DNA from: Mameliella sp. MMSF_3455
Lineage (GTDB): Bacteria; Pseudomonadota; Alphaproteobacteria; Rhodobacterales; Rhodobacteraceae
Reading direction: 5' to 3'
Assembly (NCBI RefSeq): GCF_030733205.1
Contig: NZ_JASHJL010000042.1
Location: 1-47,114 of the forward strand
DNA: 47,114 nt
Part shown: piece by piece, positions 8,178 through 16,320 of the stretch
Layout: each line of letters opens with the position of its first letter
Numbering within the stretch: the first letter of the stretch is position 1
Position numbers and translations under genes: made by a program
The notes under the pieces: generated by a model
What the model was told of the DNA's origin: nothing
Databases searched by the model: none
The model's input: only the letters and a program-made list of their open reading frames with translations

Positions 8178-8203
8178 ACGCAACATTGCAACATCATTTG
8201 CGT
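8178..8203. promoter_or_regulatory. Inverted repeat in the ccr upstream region
   Basis: ACGCAA (8178-8183) and TTGCGT (8198-8203) are a perfect 6-14-6 inverted repeat about 90-110 bases before the ccr start, with a further TTGCAA-like core in the middle. TTGC/GCAA-rich operators are known for short-chain acyl-CoA regulators of the PccR group in Rhodobacter, but the match to their published site is only partial. A role in ccr control is inference. Confidence 0.3.
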
Positions 8204-8322
8204 CGTTTTTGTAATTTTATGACCCAGCAAGCGCAGAAATTCCTGTGCGGGTGCAGCATGACACGCCTGCGAAACCCGCAGGCCAAACCCTGCAAGGCAC
8301 GCGAATGCGGAACGGAGCCGGA

Positions 8323-9666
8323 TCAGAGCAAGTGTTCGATGGAGCGCGCGTAGTAGCTGGCCAGGGCGGCCTCGTCTGGCACGATGGCAAAGACGCCATC
8401 CACCTCCTTCACGATGCCGCGTTCGATCAGCGCGCGCAGGCCAACCTCGACCACATAGTCTCTGCTGTTGCGGGGCAGATGGACATGCGCCTGCGGGATA
8501 CTGTCGAGCGCGGAGGAACAAGCGGCTTCAAGTTCGGCGCGGCTTTGCGGGCCGCGCATCAGAAGGTTGGCGACAAGCGGCACGGGCAGAACCGGAACAA
8601 TACCGGCGATCCGGGACATCAGTTCCTGCGCCAGTCCCGTCGCATCCCCGGCCAGCGAGGCGTTTGCCTTCAGCGAGACGGGAGCGCCGAAACTGACCGC
8701 TGCATATCCGAAGCGATGGAAGCGCCCTGTTATCCGCAACCAGATCTGGCGAAACAAGCCACGGATTACACGGGTGACTGAGGCGTCGAAGCGACGTGTC
8801 CCGCTTTGTCCGGCCTTCGTCAGAACCTTGTCCTCGAGCACGCGATCATAGTTCAGGCCGACCGGAACAAAGACGACATCACGCGCAGACAGGTCCAGAT
8901 CGTCGAGAATATAGGACAGCAAGCCGACCTTCGGCTCTGCCAGGGCGCCATCCAGGCTCAACCCGCCTTCGGGGAAGATGGCCTGGGTAACACCACCACT
9001 TGTGGCCATCTGCACATAACGCCGCAAGACCTTGCGATACAGCGCGTCACGAGACCTGCGCCGGATGAAATAGGCCCCCATCGCGCGGATCAATTGTGAC
9101 AGTGGCCAGACCTGTGCCCACTCTCCGACGGCATAAGACAAGGCCGACCGGTTGGCCGCCAGGTGAGTGACGAGCACGTAGTCCATGTTCGACCGGTGGT
9201 TCATGACGAAAACCACTGTCGCCTCCGGGTCGATGGTACTCAGGGCGTCGGCCTCGTGGTGGCCCAGGCGCACGCGGTACAGCGTGTTCGACAGCCAGCG
9301 CGCGCCGCGCAGACCCAGCCCGAAATAGGTGAAAGCCGAGAAAGACGGCACGATTTCACGGGCATAGCGGCGCGCCTTTTCAAAGGCCACGTCTTCGCGC
9401 AGCCCGTTCTCGGCGGCGTGCTCGACAATCGCCTGCGTCACTTCCGGATGATAGAGCAGGCGTTGGATCAGGTCATAGCGCCGCAACAGGCGGAAGGGCT
9501 CGATGGGCCGTTCCAGCCGCTCGTTCAGCCGCGCCACGGCCTTTTCCAGCCGCCTGCGCAGGAACCAGCGGACGGAGGGGAACAGGAAATGGGTTGCGAA
9601 ACTCACCGCGGCAAAGGCGAAGATCAGGGCGAACAGCCAGAGCGGAAGGGTGACAGGTGCAGTCAT
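8323..9666 (-). CDS. Glycerol-3-phosphate/1-acylglycerol-phosphate acyltransferase (PlsB/PlsC superfamily)
   Basis: A 447-residue acyltransferase with an N-terminal membrane segment (about residues 8-30). Motif I is NHRSNMD with His157 and Asp162 (HX4D), and IFPEGG is motif III. The C-terminal 150 residues hold a further domain of the long PlsB-like form. It should transfer an acyl group to glycerol-3-phosphate or lysophosphatidate at the inner membrane. The ATG at 9666 begins just before the hydrophobic helix. An upstream in-frame extension reads through the palindromic repeats and is unlikely to be coding. It is divergent from ecm across 296 bp that contain two copies of a 12-bp palindrome. 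Confidence 0.85.
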   Translation of the reverse strand: MTAPVTLPLWLFALIFAFAAVSFATHFLFPSVRWFLRRRLEKAVARLNERLERPIEPFRLLRRYDLIQRLLYHPEVTQAIVEHAAENGLREDVAFEKARRYAREIVPSFSAFTYFGLGLRGARWLSNTLYRVRLGHHEADALSTIDPEATVVFVMNHRSNMDYVLVTHLAANRSALSYAVGEWAQVWPLSQLIRAMGAYFIRRRSRDALYRKVLRRYVQMATSGGVTQAIFPEGGLSLDGALAEPKVGLLSYILDDLDLSARDVVFVPVGLNYDRVLEDKVLTKAGQSGTRRFDASVTRVIRGLFRQIWLRITGRFHRFGYAAVSFGAPVSLKANASLAGDATGLAQELMSRIAGIVPVLPVPLVANLLMRGPQSRAELEAACSSALDSIPQAHVHLPRNSRDYVVEVGLRALIERGIVKEVDGVFAIVPDEAALASYYARSIEHLL

Positions 9667-9719
9667 TCCGAGGGACTTTTGCAGGCCGTGAGGTCCGCGA
9701 CAAGCCCGGTCGAGGCTTT

Positions 9720-9766
9720 GTACGTTTTGTACAAAACGTACGCCGATTCCAGCATTTTGTACAAAA
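9720..9766. promoter_or_regulatory. 22-bp perfect palindrome plus second core copy, candidate operator
   Basis: Positions 9720-9741 are a perfect 22-bp palindrome (half GTACGTTTTGT). Its central 12-mer TTTTGTACAAAA (9725-9736) is repeated exactly at 9755-9766, 30 bp away, which is three helical turns. Both lie 54-100 bases before the acyltransferase start and about 200 bases before ecm. The region upstream is otherwise GC-rich, so these AT-rich palindromes stand out. Binding of a dimeric repressor of the TetR/GntR kind would fit; the protein is unknown. Confidence 0.6.
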
Positions 9767-9881
9767 CCCGTCAGCCCGCCCCTTCCGGGTGTCGGCAAGG
9801 CCGGCTCTGCGCGCGCAACGCGCTTCCCCGTGCCTAGGCGCCTCGCCTATGCTGCATCTGCTCGCGCTGCGACGCGGCGAA

Positions 9882-9911
9882 TTGACAGCGACATAATCTT
9901 TCGCGTATCCC
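9882..9911 (+). promoter_or_regulatory. ecm: Candidate sigma-70-type promoter of ecm
   Basis: A perfect TTGACA (9882-9887) is followed after 18 bases by TATCCC (9906-9911). The -10 element is only moderately good. It lies 52 bases before the ecm start codon. Confidence 0.4.
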
Positions 9912-9962
9912 AATAGAGACGCAACAAGATTGCGAACAACGATTCACGCCACGGAGGCCCCG

Positions 9963-11936
9963 ATGACCGAGACCCAGATGCCGCCCCGCGACAAGCCCTG
10001 GCTGATCCGCACCTATGCGGGCCACTCCACGGCACAGGCCTCGAACGCGCTATACCGCAACAATCTTGCGAAGGGGCAGACCGGGCTTTCCGTGGCTTTC
10101 GACCTGCCGACGCAGACGGGCTATGACAGCGACCATATCCTGGCCAAGGGCGAAGTGGGCAAGGTCGGCGTGCCGGTCTGTCACCTGGGCGACATGCGCA
10201 CGCTCTTTGACGAGATCCCGCTGGAACAGATGAACACCTCGATGACGATCAATGCGACGGCGCCCTGGCTCTTGTCGCTTTACATCGCGGTGGCAGAGGA
10301 ACAGGGCGCGGATGTGTCGAAGCTTCAAGGCACGGTGCAGAACGACCTGATCAAGGAGTATCTCAGCCGGGGCACCTATATCTGCCCGCCGAAGCCCAGC
10401 CTGAAACTGATCGGGGACGTGGCGGAATACTGCTATACCAACGTGCCCAAGTGGAACCCGATGAACGTCTGCTCCTACCACCTGCAGGAGGCGGGGGCGA
10501 CGCCGGAGCAGGAACTGGCCTTTGCGCTGGCGACAGCGACGGCAGTGCTGGATGAACTCAAGACACGCGTGCCGGCAGAGGATTTCCCGCGGCTGGTGGG
10601 GCGGATCAGCTTTTTCGTAAACGCGGGCATCCGGTTCGTGACCGAGATGTGCAAGATGCGGGCCTTCGTCGATCTCTGGGACGAGATCTGCGCCACGCGC
10701 TACGGCGTCGAAGATCCGAAATACCGCCGCTTCCGATATGGCGTGCAGGTCAACAGCCTTGGCCTGACCGAGCAGCAGCCGGAAAACAACGTCTACCGCA
10801 TCCTGATAGAGATGCTGGCCGTGACGCTGTCGAAAAAGGCCCGCGCCCGCGCCGTGCAGCTGCCTGCCTGGAACGAGGCGCTTGGCCTGCCGCGCCCCTG
10901 GGACCAGCAATGGTCGATGCGGATGCAGCAGATCATGGCCTACGAGACCGACCTTCTGGAATTCGACGATCTCTTTGACGGCAACCCGGCGGTGGATGCC
11001 AAGGTCGATGCGCTGAAAGAGGGCGCGCGGCACGAACTGGCGACCATCGACAGCATGGGCGGTGCTGTCGAGGCGATCGAGTACATGAAGGGGCGCCTGG
11101 TCGACAGCAATGCCGAGCGCCTGAACCGGATCGAACGCGGCGAGACCACTGTCGTGGGCGTCAACAAGTTCCAGCAGGGCGAACCCAGCCCCCTGATGGA
11201 CGAGGACGGCGGCATCATGACAGTCGACCCGGCCGTGGAACAGGACCAGATCGGCCGGTTGAACGCCTGGCGGGCTGAACGCGACGACACGGCGGTCAAA
11301 TCCGCACTGGCCGACCTGCGCGCCGCGGCGGCCGCGGGCGAGAATGTCATGCCGGCCTCGATCGCCTGCGCCAAGGCGGGCGTGACGACGGGCGAATGGG
11401 CGGCACAGATGCGCAGCGTCTTTGGCGAATACCGCGGCCCCACCGGCGTCTCGCGGTCGGTGTCGAACAAGACCGAGGGCCTGGACGACCTGCGCGCGGC
11501 CGTGGACGCGGTCAGCGACAAGCTGGGCAAGCGTCTGCGGTTCCTGGTGGGCAAGCCAGGGCTGGACGGCCATTCCAACGGCGCCGAGCAGATCGCATTC
11601 CGCGCCCGCGACTGCGGCATGGAGATCGATTACGAGGGCATCCGCCTGACGCCGGAACAGATTGTCGAGGCGGCCAAGGACGGCGCGCATGTGGTCGGCC
11701 TGTCTATCCTGTCCGGCAGCCATATCCCGCTGGTCGAGGATCTGATGAACCGGATGCGCGCCGAGGGGCTGGGCAATGTGCCGGTGATCGTCGGCGGAAT
11801 CATTCCGGACGAAGACGCGCGGCGCCTGAAAAGCATGGGCGTGGCGCAGGTCTATACGCCCAAGGATTTCGAGTTGAACACCATCATGCACGATATTGTG
11901 ACCCTGGTCGATCCGGCCTCTGTCGCCGCCGAATAG
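9963..11936 (+). CDS. ecm: Ethylmalonyl-CoA mutase (adenosylcobalamin-dependent)
   Basis: A 657-residue single-chain B12 mutase that converts (2R)-ethylmalonyl-CoA to (2S)-methylsuccinyl-CoA in the EMC pathway. The N-terminal substrate barrel carries RTYAGHSTAQASNALYRNNLAKGQTGLSVAFDLPTQ-type blocks. The C-terminal cobalamin domain has GKPGLDGHSNGAEQIA with Asp535 and His537 (the DxHxxG lower ligand), then SILSGSHIPL and the GGIIPDEDA loop. The ATG at 9963 follows GGAGG at five bases and gives a length typical for the Ecm clade. I call Ecm rather than methylmalonyl-CoA mutase from overall resemblance to the meaA-type proteins and the ccr context. A terminator follows 37 bases after the stop. 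Confidence 0.95.
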   Translation: MTETQMPPRDKPWLIRTYAGHSTAQASNALYRNNLAKGQTGLSVAFDLPTQTGYDSDHILAKGEVGKVGVPVCHLGDMRTLFDEIPLEQMNTSMTINATAPWLLSLYIAVAEEQGADVSKLQGTVQNDLIKEYLSRGTYICPPKPSLKLIGDVAEYCYTNVPKWNPMNVCSYHLQEAGATPEQELAFALATATAVLDELKTRVPAEDFPRLVGRISFFVNAGIRFVTEMCKMRAFVDLWDEICATRYGVEDPKYRRFRYGVQVNSLGLTEQQPENNVYRILIEMLAVTLSKKARARAVQLPAWNEALGLPRPWDQQWSMRMQQIMAYETDLLEFDDLFDGNPAVDAKVDALKEGARHELATIDSMGGAVEAIEYMKGRLVDSNAERLNRIERGETTVVGVNKFQQGEPSPLMDEDGGIMTVDPAVEQDQIGRLNAWRAERDDTAVKSALADLRAAAAAGENVMPASIACAKAGVTTGEWAAQMRSVFGEYRGPTGVSRSVSNKTEGLDDLRAAVDAVSDKLGKRLRFLVGKPGLDGHSNGAEQIAFRARDCGMEIDYEGIRLTPEQIVEAAKDGAHVVGLSILSGSHIPLVEDLMNRMRAEGLGNVPVIVGGIIPDEDARRLKSMGVAQVYTPKDFELNTIMHDIVTLVDPASVAAE

Positions 11937-11972
11937 GCAAGCAGACCAGACAACCGAAGTCTTCATTTCCAT

Positions 11973-12000
11973 AGGCCCCGCGCAACTCGCGGGGCCTTTT
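11973..12000 (+). terminator. Rho-independent terminator of ecm
   Basis: AGGCCCCGCG (11973-11982) and CGCGGGGCCT (11988-11997) form a perfect ten-pair stem with loop CAACT, ending in TTTT. The 194 bases between here and the next gene hold no other feature I can support. Confidence 0.88.
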
Positions 12001-12194
12001 CCATTTGCACCTGTCGCTATATCGCGTCAGGCTTTCCTATACTTTCGCGATGGACAGAAAAGGCATCCGCTACCCTTTCGAGATATCGTTACGCTGCGGC
12101 AGAGGCTGTGTTCACTATATTTTGACACAAAAAAGCAGTTGAACGCTGTCAAAATCGGGGAGAGAAGCCATCAATCAAAAAATGGAGAAAAGAC

Positions 12195-12503
12195 ATGGAT
12201 ATCGATCTGGAAGCGCTTTCGCGTGACGAACTTCAGCAATTGATTTCCGACGCTCAAAAAGCCCTGAAATCCGTCGATGCGCGCCGCCGCGCAGAAGCGA
12301 AACGCGCGGCCGAAAAAGCCGCAAAGGAATTCGGATTCTCGCTGGACGAGGTTCTTGACGCCGGCCCGAAAGGCAGCAAGGGCGCGCCGAAATATGCGAA
12401 CCCGGCCGACCCCTCGCAAACATGGACAGGCCGTGGCCGCAAACCCAACTGGGTGATTGCGGCACTCGAGGAAGGCAAGACGCTCGACGATCTCGCACTC
12501 TGA
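12195..12503 (+). CDS. H-NS family nucleoid-associated protein (HvrA-like)
   Basis: A 102-residue DNA-binding protein. The N-terminal half is a charged coiled-coil dimerisation segment (about residues 5-45). The C-terminal half carries the H-NS core [21 protein letters not shown] (start at residue 66), in which the GRGRKP loop inserts in the minor groove of AT-rich DNA. The start is supported by GGAGA ten bases upstream. The purine nucleoside phosphorylase gene begins one base after its stop codon, so the two are probably co-transcribed. It may repress horizontally acquired AT-rich DNA; related HvrA of Rhodobacter also affects photosynthesis genes. The exact targets are unknown. Confidence 0.92.
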   Translation: MDIDLEALSRDELQQLISDAQKALKSVDARRRAEAKRAAEKAAKEFGFSLDEVLDAGPKGSKGAPKYANPADPSQTWTGRGRKPNWVIAALEEGKTLDDLAL

Positions 12504-12504
12504 G

Positions 12505-13209
12505 ATGACGATCCATATCGGGGCCGCGCCCGGCGACATCGCGGAAACGGTGCTGATGCCAGGAGACCCCCGCCGCGCGAAATGGGCGGCGGAAAACTTC
12601 CTGGAAAACGCCACCTGCATCAATGATGTCCGCGGCATGTCGGGATTCACCGGAACATGGCAAGGACACCGGGTCACGATACAGGGGTCGGGCATGGGAA
12701 TGCCCAGCCTCTCGATCTACGCCAATGAACTCCTCCGCGACTACGGCGCAAAAACGCTGATCCGCATCGGATCATGTGGCGGGATGCAGGATCATGTCGG
12801 GCTGCGTGATATCGTGATCGCCATTACGGCGACAACGCTTTCGACTCCCTCCAGCGGTTTTTTCCGGGAATTGAATTACGCGCCCTGCGCGGATTTCGGA
12901 TTGCTGGAAAAGGCGGTGGCGGCGGCGCGTGGGCATGGCGTGACGACGCATGTGGGCGGGATCTATTCCTCGGACGTGTTTTACGACGAGCGCCCGGACC
13001 TGAACGACCAGATGGTCCGTCACGGCGTCCTGGCGGTCGAAATGGAGGCGGCGGAACTTTACACCGTGGCCGCACGCTTTGGCGCGCGGGCGCTGGCGGT
13101 GTTGACGGTGTCCGACCATCTGCCGACCGGCGCGGCCCTGTCCTCGGACGAACGCGAAAGCTCGTTTGGCGAGATGGTGGAAATCGCGCTGGAAGCCGCC
13201 TTTGCATGA
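12505..13209 (+). CDS. deoD: Purine-nucleoside phosphorylase, DeoD type
   Basis: A 234-residue hexameric-type phosphorylase that splits purine (deoxy)ribonucleosides with phosphate in salvage. All landmark residues fall at the numbers of the E. coli enzyme: His4, Gly20, Arg24, Arg43, Arg87, Ser90, Glu179-Met180-Glu181, Ser203 and Asp204. The ATG lies one base after the stop of the H-NS family gene with no strong Shine-Dalgarno of its own, which suggests translational coupling. A short hairpin follows. The pairing with an H-NS-family gene has no obvious metabolic logic. Confidence 0.95.
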   Translation: MTIHIGAAPGDIAETVLMPGDPRRAKWAAENFLENATCINDVRGMSGFTGTWQGHRVTIQGSGMGMPSLSIYANELLRDYGAKTLIRIGSCGGMQDHVGLRDIVIAITATTLSTPSSGFFRELNYAPCADFGLLEKAVAAARGHGVTTHVGGIYSSDVFYDERPDLNDQMVRHGVLAVEMEAAELYTVAARFGARALAVLTVSDHLPTGAALSSDERESSFGEMVEIALEAAFA

Positions 13210-13262
13210 CGGCCGGGCGGGGACGCCCCTGCCATGCGCGCCACAGATGAACAGCAGGAAAT

Positions 13263-13287
13263 GCGAGGGATCAGCCCCTCGCGCTTT
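13263..13287 (+). terminator. Weak hairpin terminator after deoD
   Basis: GCGAGGG (13263-13269) and CCCTCGC (13276-13282) form a seven-pair stem with a six-base loop, followed by GCTTT. It sits between two convergent genes. Confidence 0.45.
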
Positions 13288-13323
13288 CCACGATGGCTTC
13301 AGCCCAAAGACGCAGGGCGCCGG

Positions 13324-14172
13324 TCAGCCGGTGCCATGTGTGCGGTCATAGCCGTTGACCGGCGGGCTTTGCCAGCCGTCCAATGCCCCGGCGGCCGGGG
13401 CCAGAACCTCGACCTTGAGCGGGAAACAGGCGGCCGTGTCGGAGCTGTGCTCTGACGAGCAGTCGCCGCCCGGGCAGGCGCTGAGCGCCCCCAGAAGGTC
13501 GATCTCGGCGAAAAACGTCAGGTGATCGCCGGGACGGACCGGGCTGGCCTTCATGAAATATTGCCCGGTGTCGCGGGTGAATCCGGTGCACATGAAGACG
13601 TTGAGCACGTCGTGAACGTGGCGCTCCGCCTCGTGCAGGGGCAGGTCGCGGGCCTCGGCAAGGGCACGGACCAGGTTGGAGTGACAGCAATGGTGGTACT
13701 GCGTGCCTGACAGCAGGTTGCCCGTGTAGGGGTCGCAGCGCGTGCCGATCACATCGTGGACGGAGCCCCCGAAGACGTCGATACCGTACCAGTCGAGGCT
13801 GTCCTCGACCACGGTGGCCATGGGGCGGAGGGTCGGAAAACCGGACCAGAGCCGATCGCCCGTGGTGACATGGGTACCGTGCAGGGCGCGGGTCTTGCCG
13901 GAATAGAACCGCTCTCCCAGGTCGTGCGCGTTCCAGAGGTTCAGGTCCCCGACCTGCGGCCCCTCGACCGAGGTGATGCGAAAAAACTGCCCCGCGGGCA
14001 CGGTAAAGGTGCAGGCGTCACGCGGCGGGGCGTAGGTGGTCCTGGTGACCTCGGCCCCGGCGAGGGCCGCGCCGTAGAGCGACAAGTCCGGTTTCGGTAG
14101 GGTCTCGACGGGATAGCAGATCACCGGCGGGACGGCGCGGCGGGTATCGGCATCGGCCGGGGGCTTGGTCAT
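13324..14172 (-). CDS. DUF1989 / urea-carboxylase-associated family protein
   Basis: A 282-residue protein of the DUF1989 family. Visible signatures are VPAGQFFRI, GDLNLWNAHD, VFGGSVHDVIGTRCDPYT, the Cys/His cluster YHHCCHSN, VFMCTGF and CPGGDC, several of which could bind a metal. Members of this broad family that sit beside urea/guanidine carboxylase act as carboxyguanidine deiminase subunits. Here no carboxylase, allophanate hydrolase or partner paralogue is adjacent, so that role should not be assumed. The ATG at 14172 has AAGGA upstream. It is convergent with deoD and lies downstream of a small membrane protein gene on the same strand. Confidence 0.82.
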   Translation of the reverse strand: MTKPPADADTRRAVPPVICYPVETLPKPDLSLYGAALAGAEVTRTTYAPPRDACTFTVPAGQFFRITSVEGPQVGDLNLWNAHDLGERFYSGKTRALHGTHVTTGDRLWSGFPTLRPMATVVEDSLDWYGIDVFGGSVHDVIGTRCDPYTGNLLSGTQYHHCCHSNLVRALAEARDLPLHEAERHVHDVLNVFMCTGFTRDTGQYFMKASPVRPGDHLTFFAEIDLLGALSACPGGDCSSEHSSDTAACFPLKVEVLAPAAGALDGWQSPPVNGYDRTHGTG

Positions 14173-14251
14173 CAGGCGGTTCCTTTCTGCGGTGAGTGAA
14201 GCGCCGCATGGTCCCATTGGCAAGGGCGGCGGAGGCGGGAGAGGCCCCTGA

Positions 14252-14470
14252 TCAGGCCCGTGGCGGCGTTGCCCCCTGCCCCCGGTGGCAATCTGTTGGC
14301 GGTTGGCCCTGCGTGCCCTGCACCTGCGCGCCACAATGGATGCAAGTCCATGTGCTCCCGCTTTGCCCGCGCCGCTCGCGCCAGCGGCAATAGCGCGTGG
14401 CGCGGTTGGAAAAGACCGCGATCAGGATGAAGGCGACGATGAGACCTATGACGACGAACATGGGCCCCAT
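14252..14470 (-). CDS. Small membrane protein with zinc-ribbon-like tail (72 aa)
   Basis: A 72-residue protein with one N-terminal transmembrane helix (about residues 3-20), a basic stretch RYCRWRERRG, and a CIHCGA motif with a further Cys near the C-terminus that could form a small metal site. The ATG has GAGG eight bases upstream. It precedes the DUF1989 gene on the same strand by 79 bases. I recognise no function. Codon usage and the clean helix-then-CxxC layout favour a real gene. Confidence 0.6.
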   Translation of the reverse strand: MGPMFVVIGLIVAFILIAVFSNRATRYCRWRERRGQSGSTWTCIHCGAQVQGTQGQPPTDCHRGQGATPPRA

Positions 14471-14629
14471 GTAGCCGCCTCATGCCGGATGGGAAAGCCG
14501 GCGCCCCCTGTGCCAAGCCGGTTTTGCCCCATGCGCGCGCTGCTTGGAAAAATCTGCGACTGGCGCGAATTTTTCCTTGATCGACTCGATGCGCTGCCCC
14601 ATATGCGCCGCCATAGACGCCAACGCACG

Positions 14630-14748
14630 CACCTCTGTCGAGGTGGGCAATAGCACCCACGCGGTTAAGTAGCGACGGTAACGTCTCCCTTGGAACTGAG
14701 CGGTCTGCGCCGGGAAACCGGAATGGCCGGGTCTGATTGGAGATGACC
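14630..14748 (+). ncRNA. Hairpin-rich 5' leader of the decarboxylase gene, candidate cis-regulatory RNA (speF-like)
   Basis: The leader holds a row of short perfect hairpins. These are CACCTC/GAGGTG (14630-14645), GTGGG/CCCAC (14643-14660, overlapping and so mutually exclusive with the first), GACG-GTAA-CGTC (14674-14685) and CCGG-GAAA-CCGG (14710-14721). The last two have GNRA tetraloops. TCTCC (14684-14688) can pair with the Shine-Dalgarno GGAGA (14739-14743). Alphaproteobacterial ornithine decarboxylase genes are known to carry the speF RNA motif in this position. I could not align to that model, so identity is an inference from position and structure. Confidence 0.45.
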
Positions 14749-15912
14749 ATGAACGCTTTTGCCGCCGGGCTGTCTGCCCGCGATACCCTGTCCCGTGCCG
14801 AGCGCTATATCCTCGCACATCGTTTCGACCGTCCGACGCTGGTCCTGGACACCGATGTGGTTGCCCGCCAGTACGCCGCCCTGGCACAGGGACTTGGCCG
14901 CGCGCGCATCCACTATGCTGTCAAGGCCAACCCGGCGCCGGAGATCCTGTCGACGCTCGTCGCCGCAGGCTCGCATTTCGATGCGGCCTCGCGGCCCGAG
15001 ATCGAGATGTGCCTCGCCGCCGGTGCGCAGCCGCATGAGATCAGCTTTGGCAATACCGTGAAGCGCCCGGCGGATATCGCCTGGGCCTTTGAGGCCGGTG
15101 TCGATCTCTTCGCCGCGGATGCCGAGGAAGAGCTGGAAAAGATCGCGCGCAATGCCCCCGGCGCGCAGGTCTATATCCGCCTGCTCGTTCTCTCGACCGA
15201 GGCCGACTGGCCGCTTTCGCGGAAGTTCGGCTGCGCACCGGAAATGGCGCTGGAGCTGATGGGCCGTGCCCGCATGCTGGGCCTGCGCCCGGTGGGCGTC
15301 TCCTTTCACGTCGGCAGTCAGACCCGCCGCGCCGCGATGTGGGCGCCGGTTCTGGACGAGGTCGCAAAGGTCTGGCACGCGGCGCAGGACGCTGGTTTCG
15401 ACCTGGACCTCTTGAACATCGGCGGCGGCTTTCCGGCCTACTATGGCCAGTCGGTGCAGGGCCCCGAGGCCTATGCCGCAGAGGTCATGCACCTGGTGCG
15501 CGCGCGTTTCGGCGACGTGGACCGGATCATGGCAGAGCCGGGCCGTGGCCTGGTGGCGGAATGCGGCGCGATTTCCGCCGAGGTGCTGTTGGTCTCGCGC
15601 AAGACCGAGAACGACCTGCACCGCTGGGTCTACCTGGACATCGGCAAGTTCTCGGGCCTGGCCGAGACGATGGACGAGGCGATCCGCTACCAGTTCGTGA
15701 CCGACAAGGATTTCGAGCCGATGGGGTCGTGCATCCTTGCCGGGCCGAGCTGTGACAGCGCGGACGTTCTGTATGAAAAACAGCCGGTGCAGCTGCCCGT
15801 TGGCCTTGCCGCGGGCGACCGGATCGTGATCCGCTGCTGCGGGGCCTATACCTCGACCTATGCCTCGGTCGGTTTCAACGGTTTCCCGCCACTGGACGTG
15901 GTCGTGATCTGA
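14749..15912 (+). CDS. Ornithine/lysine decarboxylase, PLP fold type III (group IV)
   Basis: A 387-residue alanine-racemase-fold decarboxylase that makes putrescine (or cadaverine) from ornithine (or lysine). Lys59 in YAVKANP binds PLP. HVGSQ, the glycine loop NIGGGFP, EPGR, and the C-terminal GPSCDSAD (Cys335, Asp339) and GAYTSTY stretches complete the active site. I chose the ATG at 14749 because TTGGAG lies six bases before it. The TTG at 14737 and ATG at 14743 fall in or too close to that Shine-Dalgarno. Substrate preference between ornithine and lysine is set by a specificity helix I cannot judge by eye. The structured leader suggests feedback control. A terminator follows. Confidence 0.92.
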   Translation: MNAFAAGLSARDTLSRAERYILAHRFDRPTLVLDTDVVARQYAALAQGLGRARIHYAVKANPAPEILSTLVAAGSHFDAASRPEIEMCLAAGAQPHEISFGNTVKRPADIAWAFEAGVDLFAADAEEELEKIARNAPGAQVYIRLLVLSTEADWPLSRKFGCAPEMALELMGRARMLGLRPVGVSFHVGSQTRRAAMWAPVLDEVAKVWHAAQDAGFDLDLLNIGGGFPAYYGQSVQGPEAYAAEVMHLVRARFGDVDRIMAEPGRGLVAECGAISAEVLLVSRKTENDLHRWVYLDIGKFSGLAETMDEAIRYQFVTDKDFEPMGSCILAGPSCDSADVLYEKQPVQLPVGLAAGDRIVIRCCGAYTSTYASVGFNGFPPLDVVVI

Positions 15913-15939
15913 CACGACCTTGACCCTTGGCCAAACGCG

Positions 15940-15967
15940 AAACGCCCGGCCTGACGGTCGGGCGTTT
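15940..15967 (+). terminator. Terminator after the decarboxylase gene
   Basis: AAACGCCCG (15940-15948) pairs with CGGGCGTTT (15959-15967) over a ten-base loop. Its A/T ends could serve both this gene and the small convergent gene. Confidence 0.7.
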
Positions 15968-16006
15968 GGGTCCAAGGGTGATGGGGCGAGCCCCTGTCAC
16001 GCGGGG

Positions 16007-16138
16007 TCAGGCGGCCAGCGGCAGGTCCTCGTAGACCGGGGCCTGGCTCTCGACACGTTTTTCGGGGGTGAAATAGGCCCAGGCCTGATCGAGGGCTTCG
16101 AGGGCGCGTTGGGCGTCGGTTTTCTGCTGCTCTTGCAT
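16007..16138 (-). CDS. Small roseobacter-type hypothetical protein (43 aa)
   Basis: A 43-residue protein with a glutamine/alanine-rich helix (QRALEALDQAWAYFTPE) and an acidic end. GGAAAGG precedes the ATG at a suitable distance. Similar mini-proteins with an RALEALDQA(W/Y)AY(Y/F)TP core are, as I recall, common in roseobacters and have no assigned function. It stands between the decarboxylase gene and sdhB with hairpins on both sides. It has no signal peptide or membrane helix. Confidence 0.6.
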   Translation of the reverse strand: MQEQQKTDAQRALEALDQAWAYFTPEKRVESQAPVYEDLPLAA

Positions 16139-16263
16139 GGGGTTGCCTTTCCAGTACGACAAGTCCCCTCCCTGAGCGGCTAGATAATCCCGATCGGACA
16201 CGATGACCTCCGCCAAGGTCGCATGGACGGCTTGCACAGCGTGCAAGGGAAGTCGCGTCACCC

Positions 16264-16297
16264 AAAGAAAAGCCCCGGCTGCACGGGCAACCGGGGC
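16264..16297 (-). terminator. Terminator of the sdh operon
   Basis: GCCCCGG (16272-16278) and CCGGGGC (16291-16297) form the stem. On the minus strand TTTTCTTT follows. It sits 24 bases after the sdhB stop. Confidence 0.82.
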
Positions 16298-16320
16298 AAA
16301 CTCTTGCGGTTGAAGACGGA

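Noticed and set aside
9667-9798. N-terminal extension of the acyltransferase carrying two FVQN repeats
   Set aside because: The repeated residues are only the translation of the duplicated palindrome. The real start lies just before the membrane helix.
10050-11972. Long minus-strand frame antisense to ecm
   Set aside because: A shadow of the ecm coding frame. Its translation is a His/Arg/Val-rich sequence without motifs.
14480-14656. Short minus-strand frame (about 44-58 residues, ending ...HRGRRLSHPA) just before the 72-aa membrane protein gene
   Set aside because: It has a gene-like helix, but no Shine-Dalgarno at its GTG or ATG. It lies antisense to the hairpin-rich decarboxylase leader, which explains the conserved-looking sequence better.
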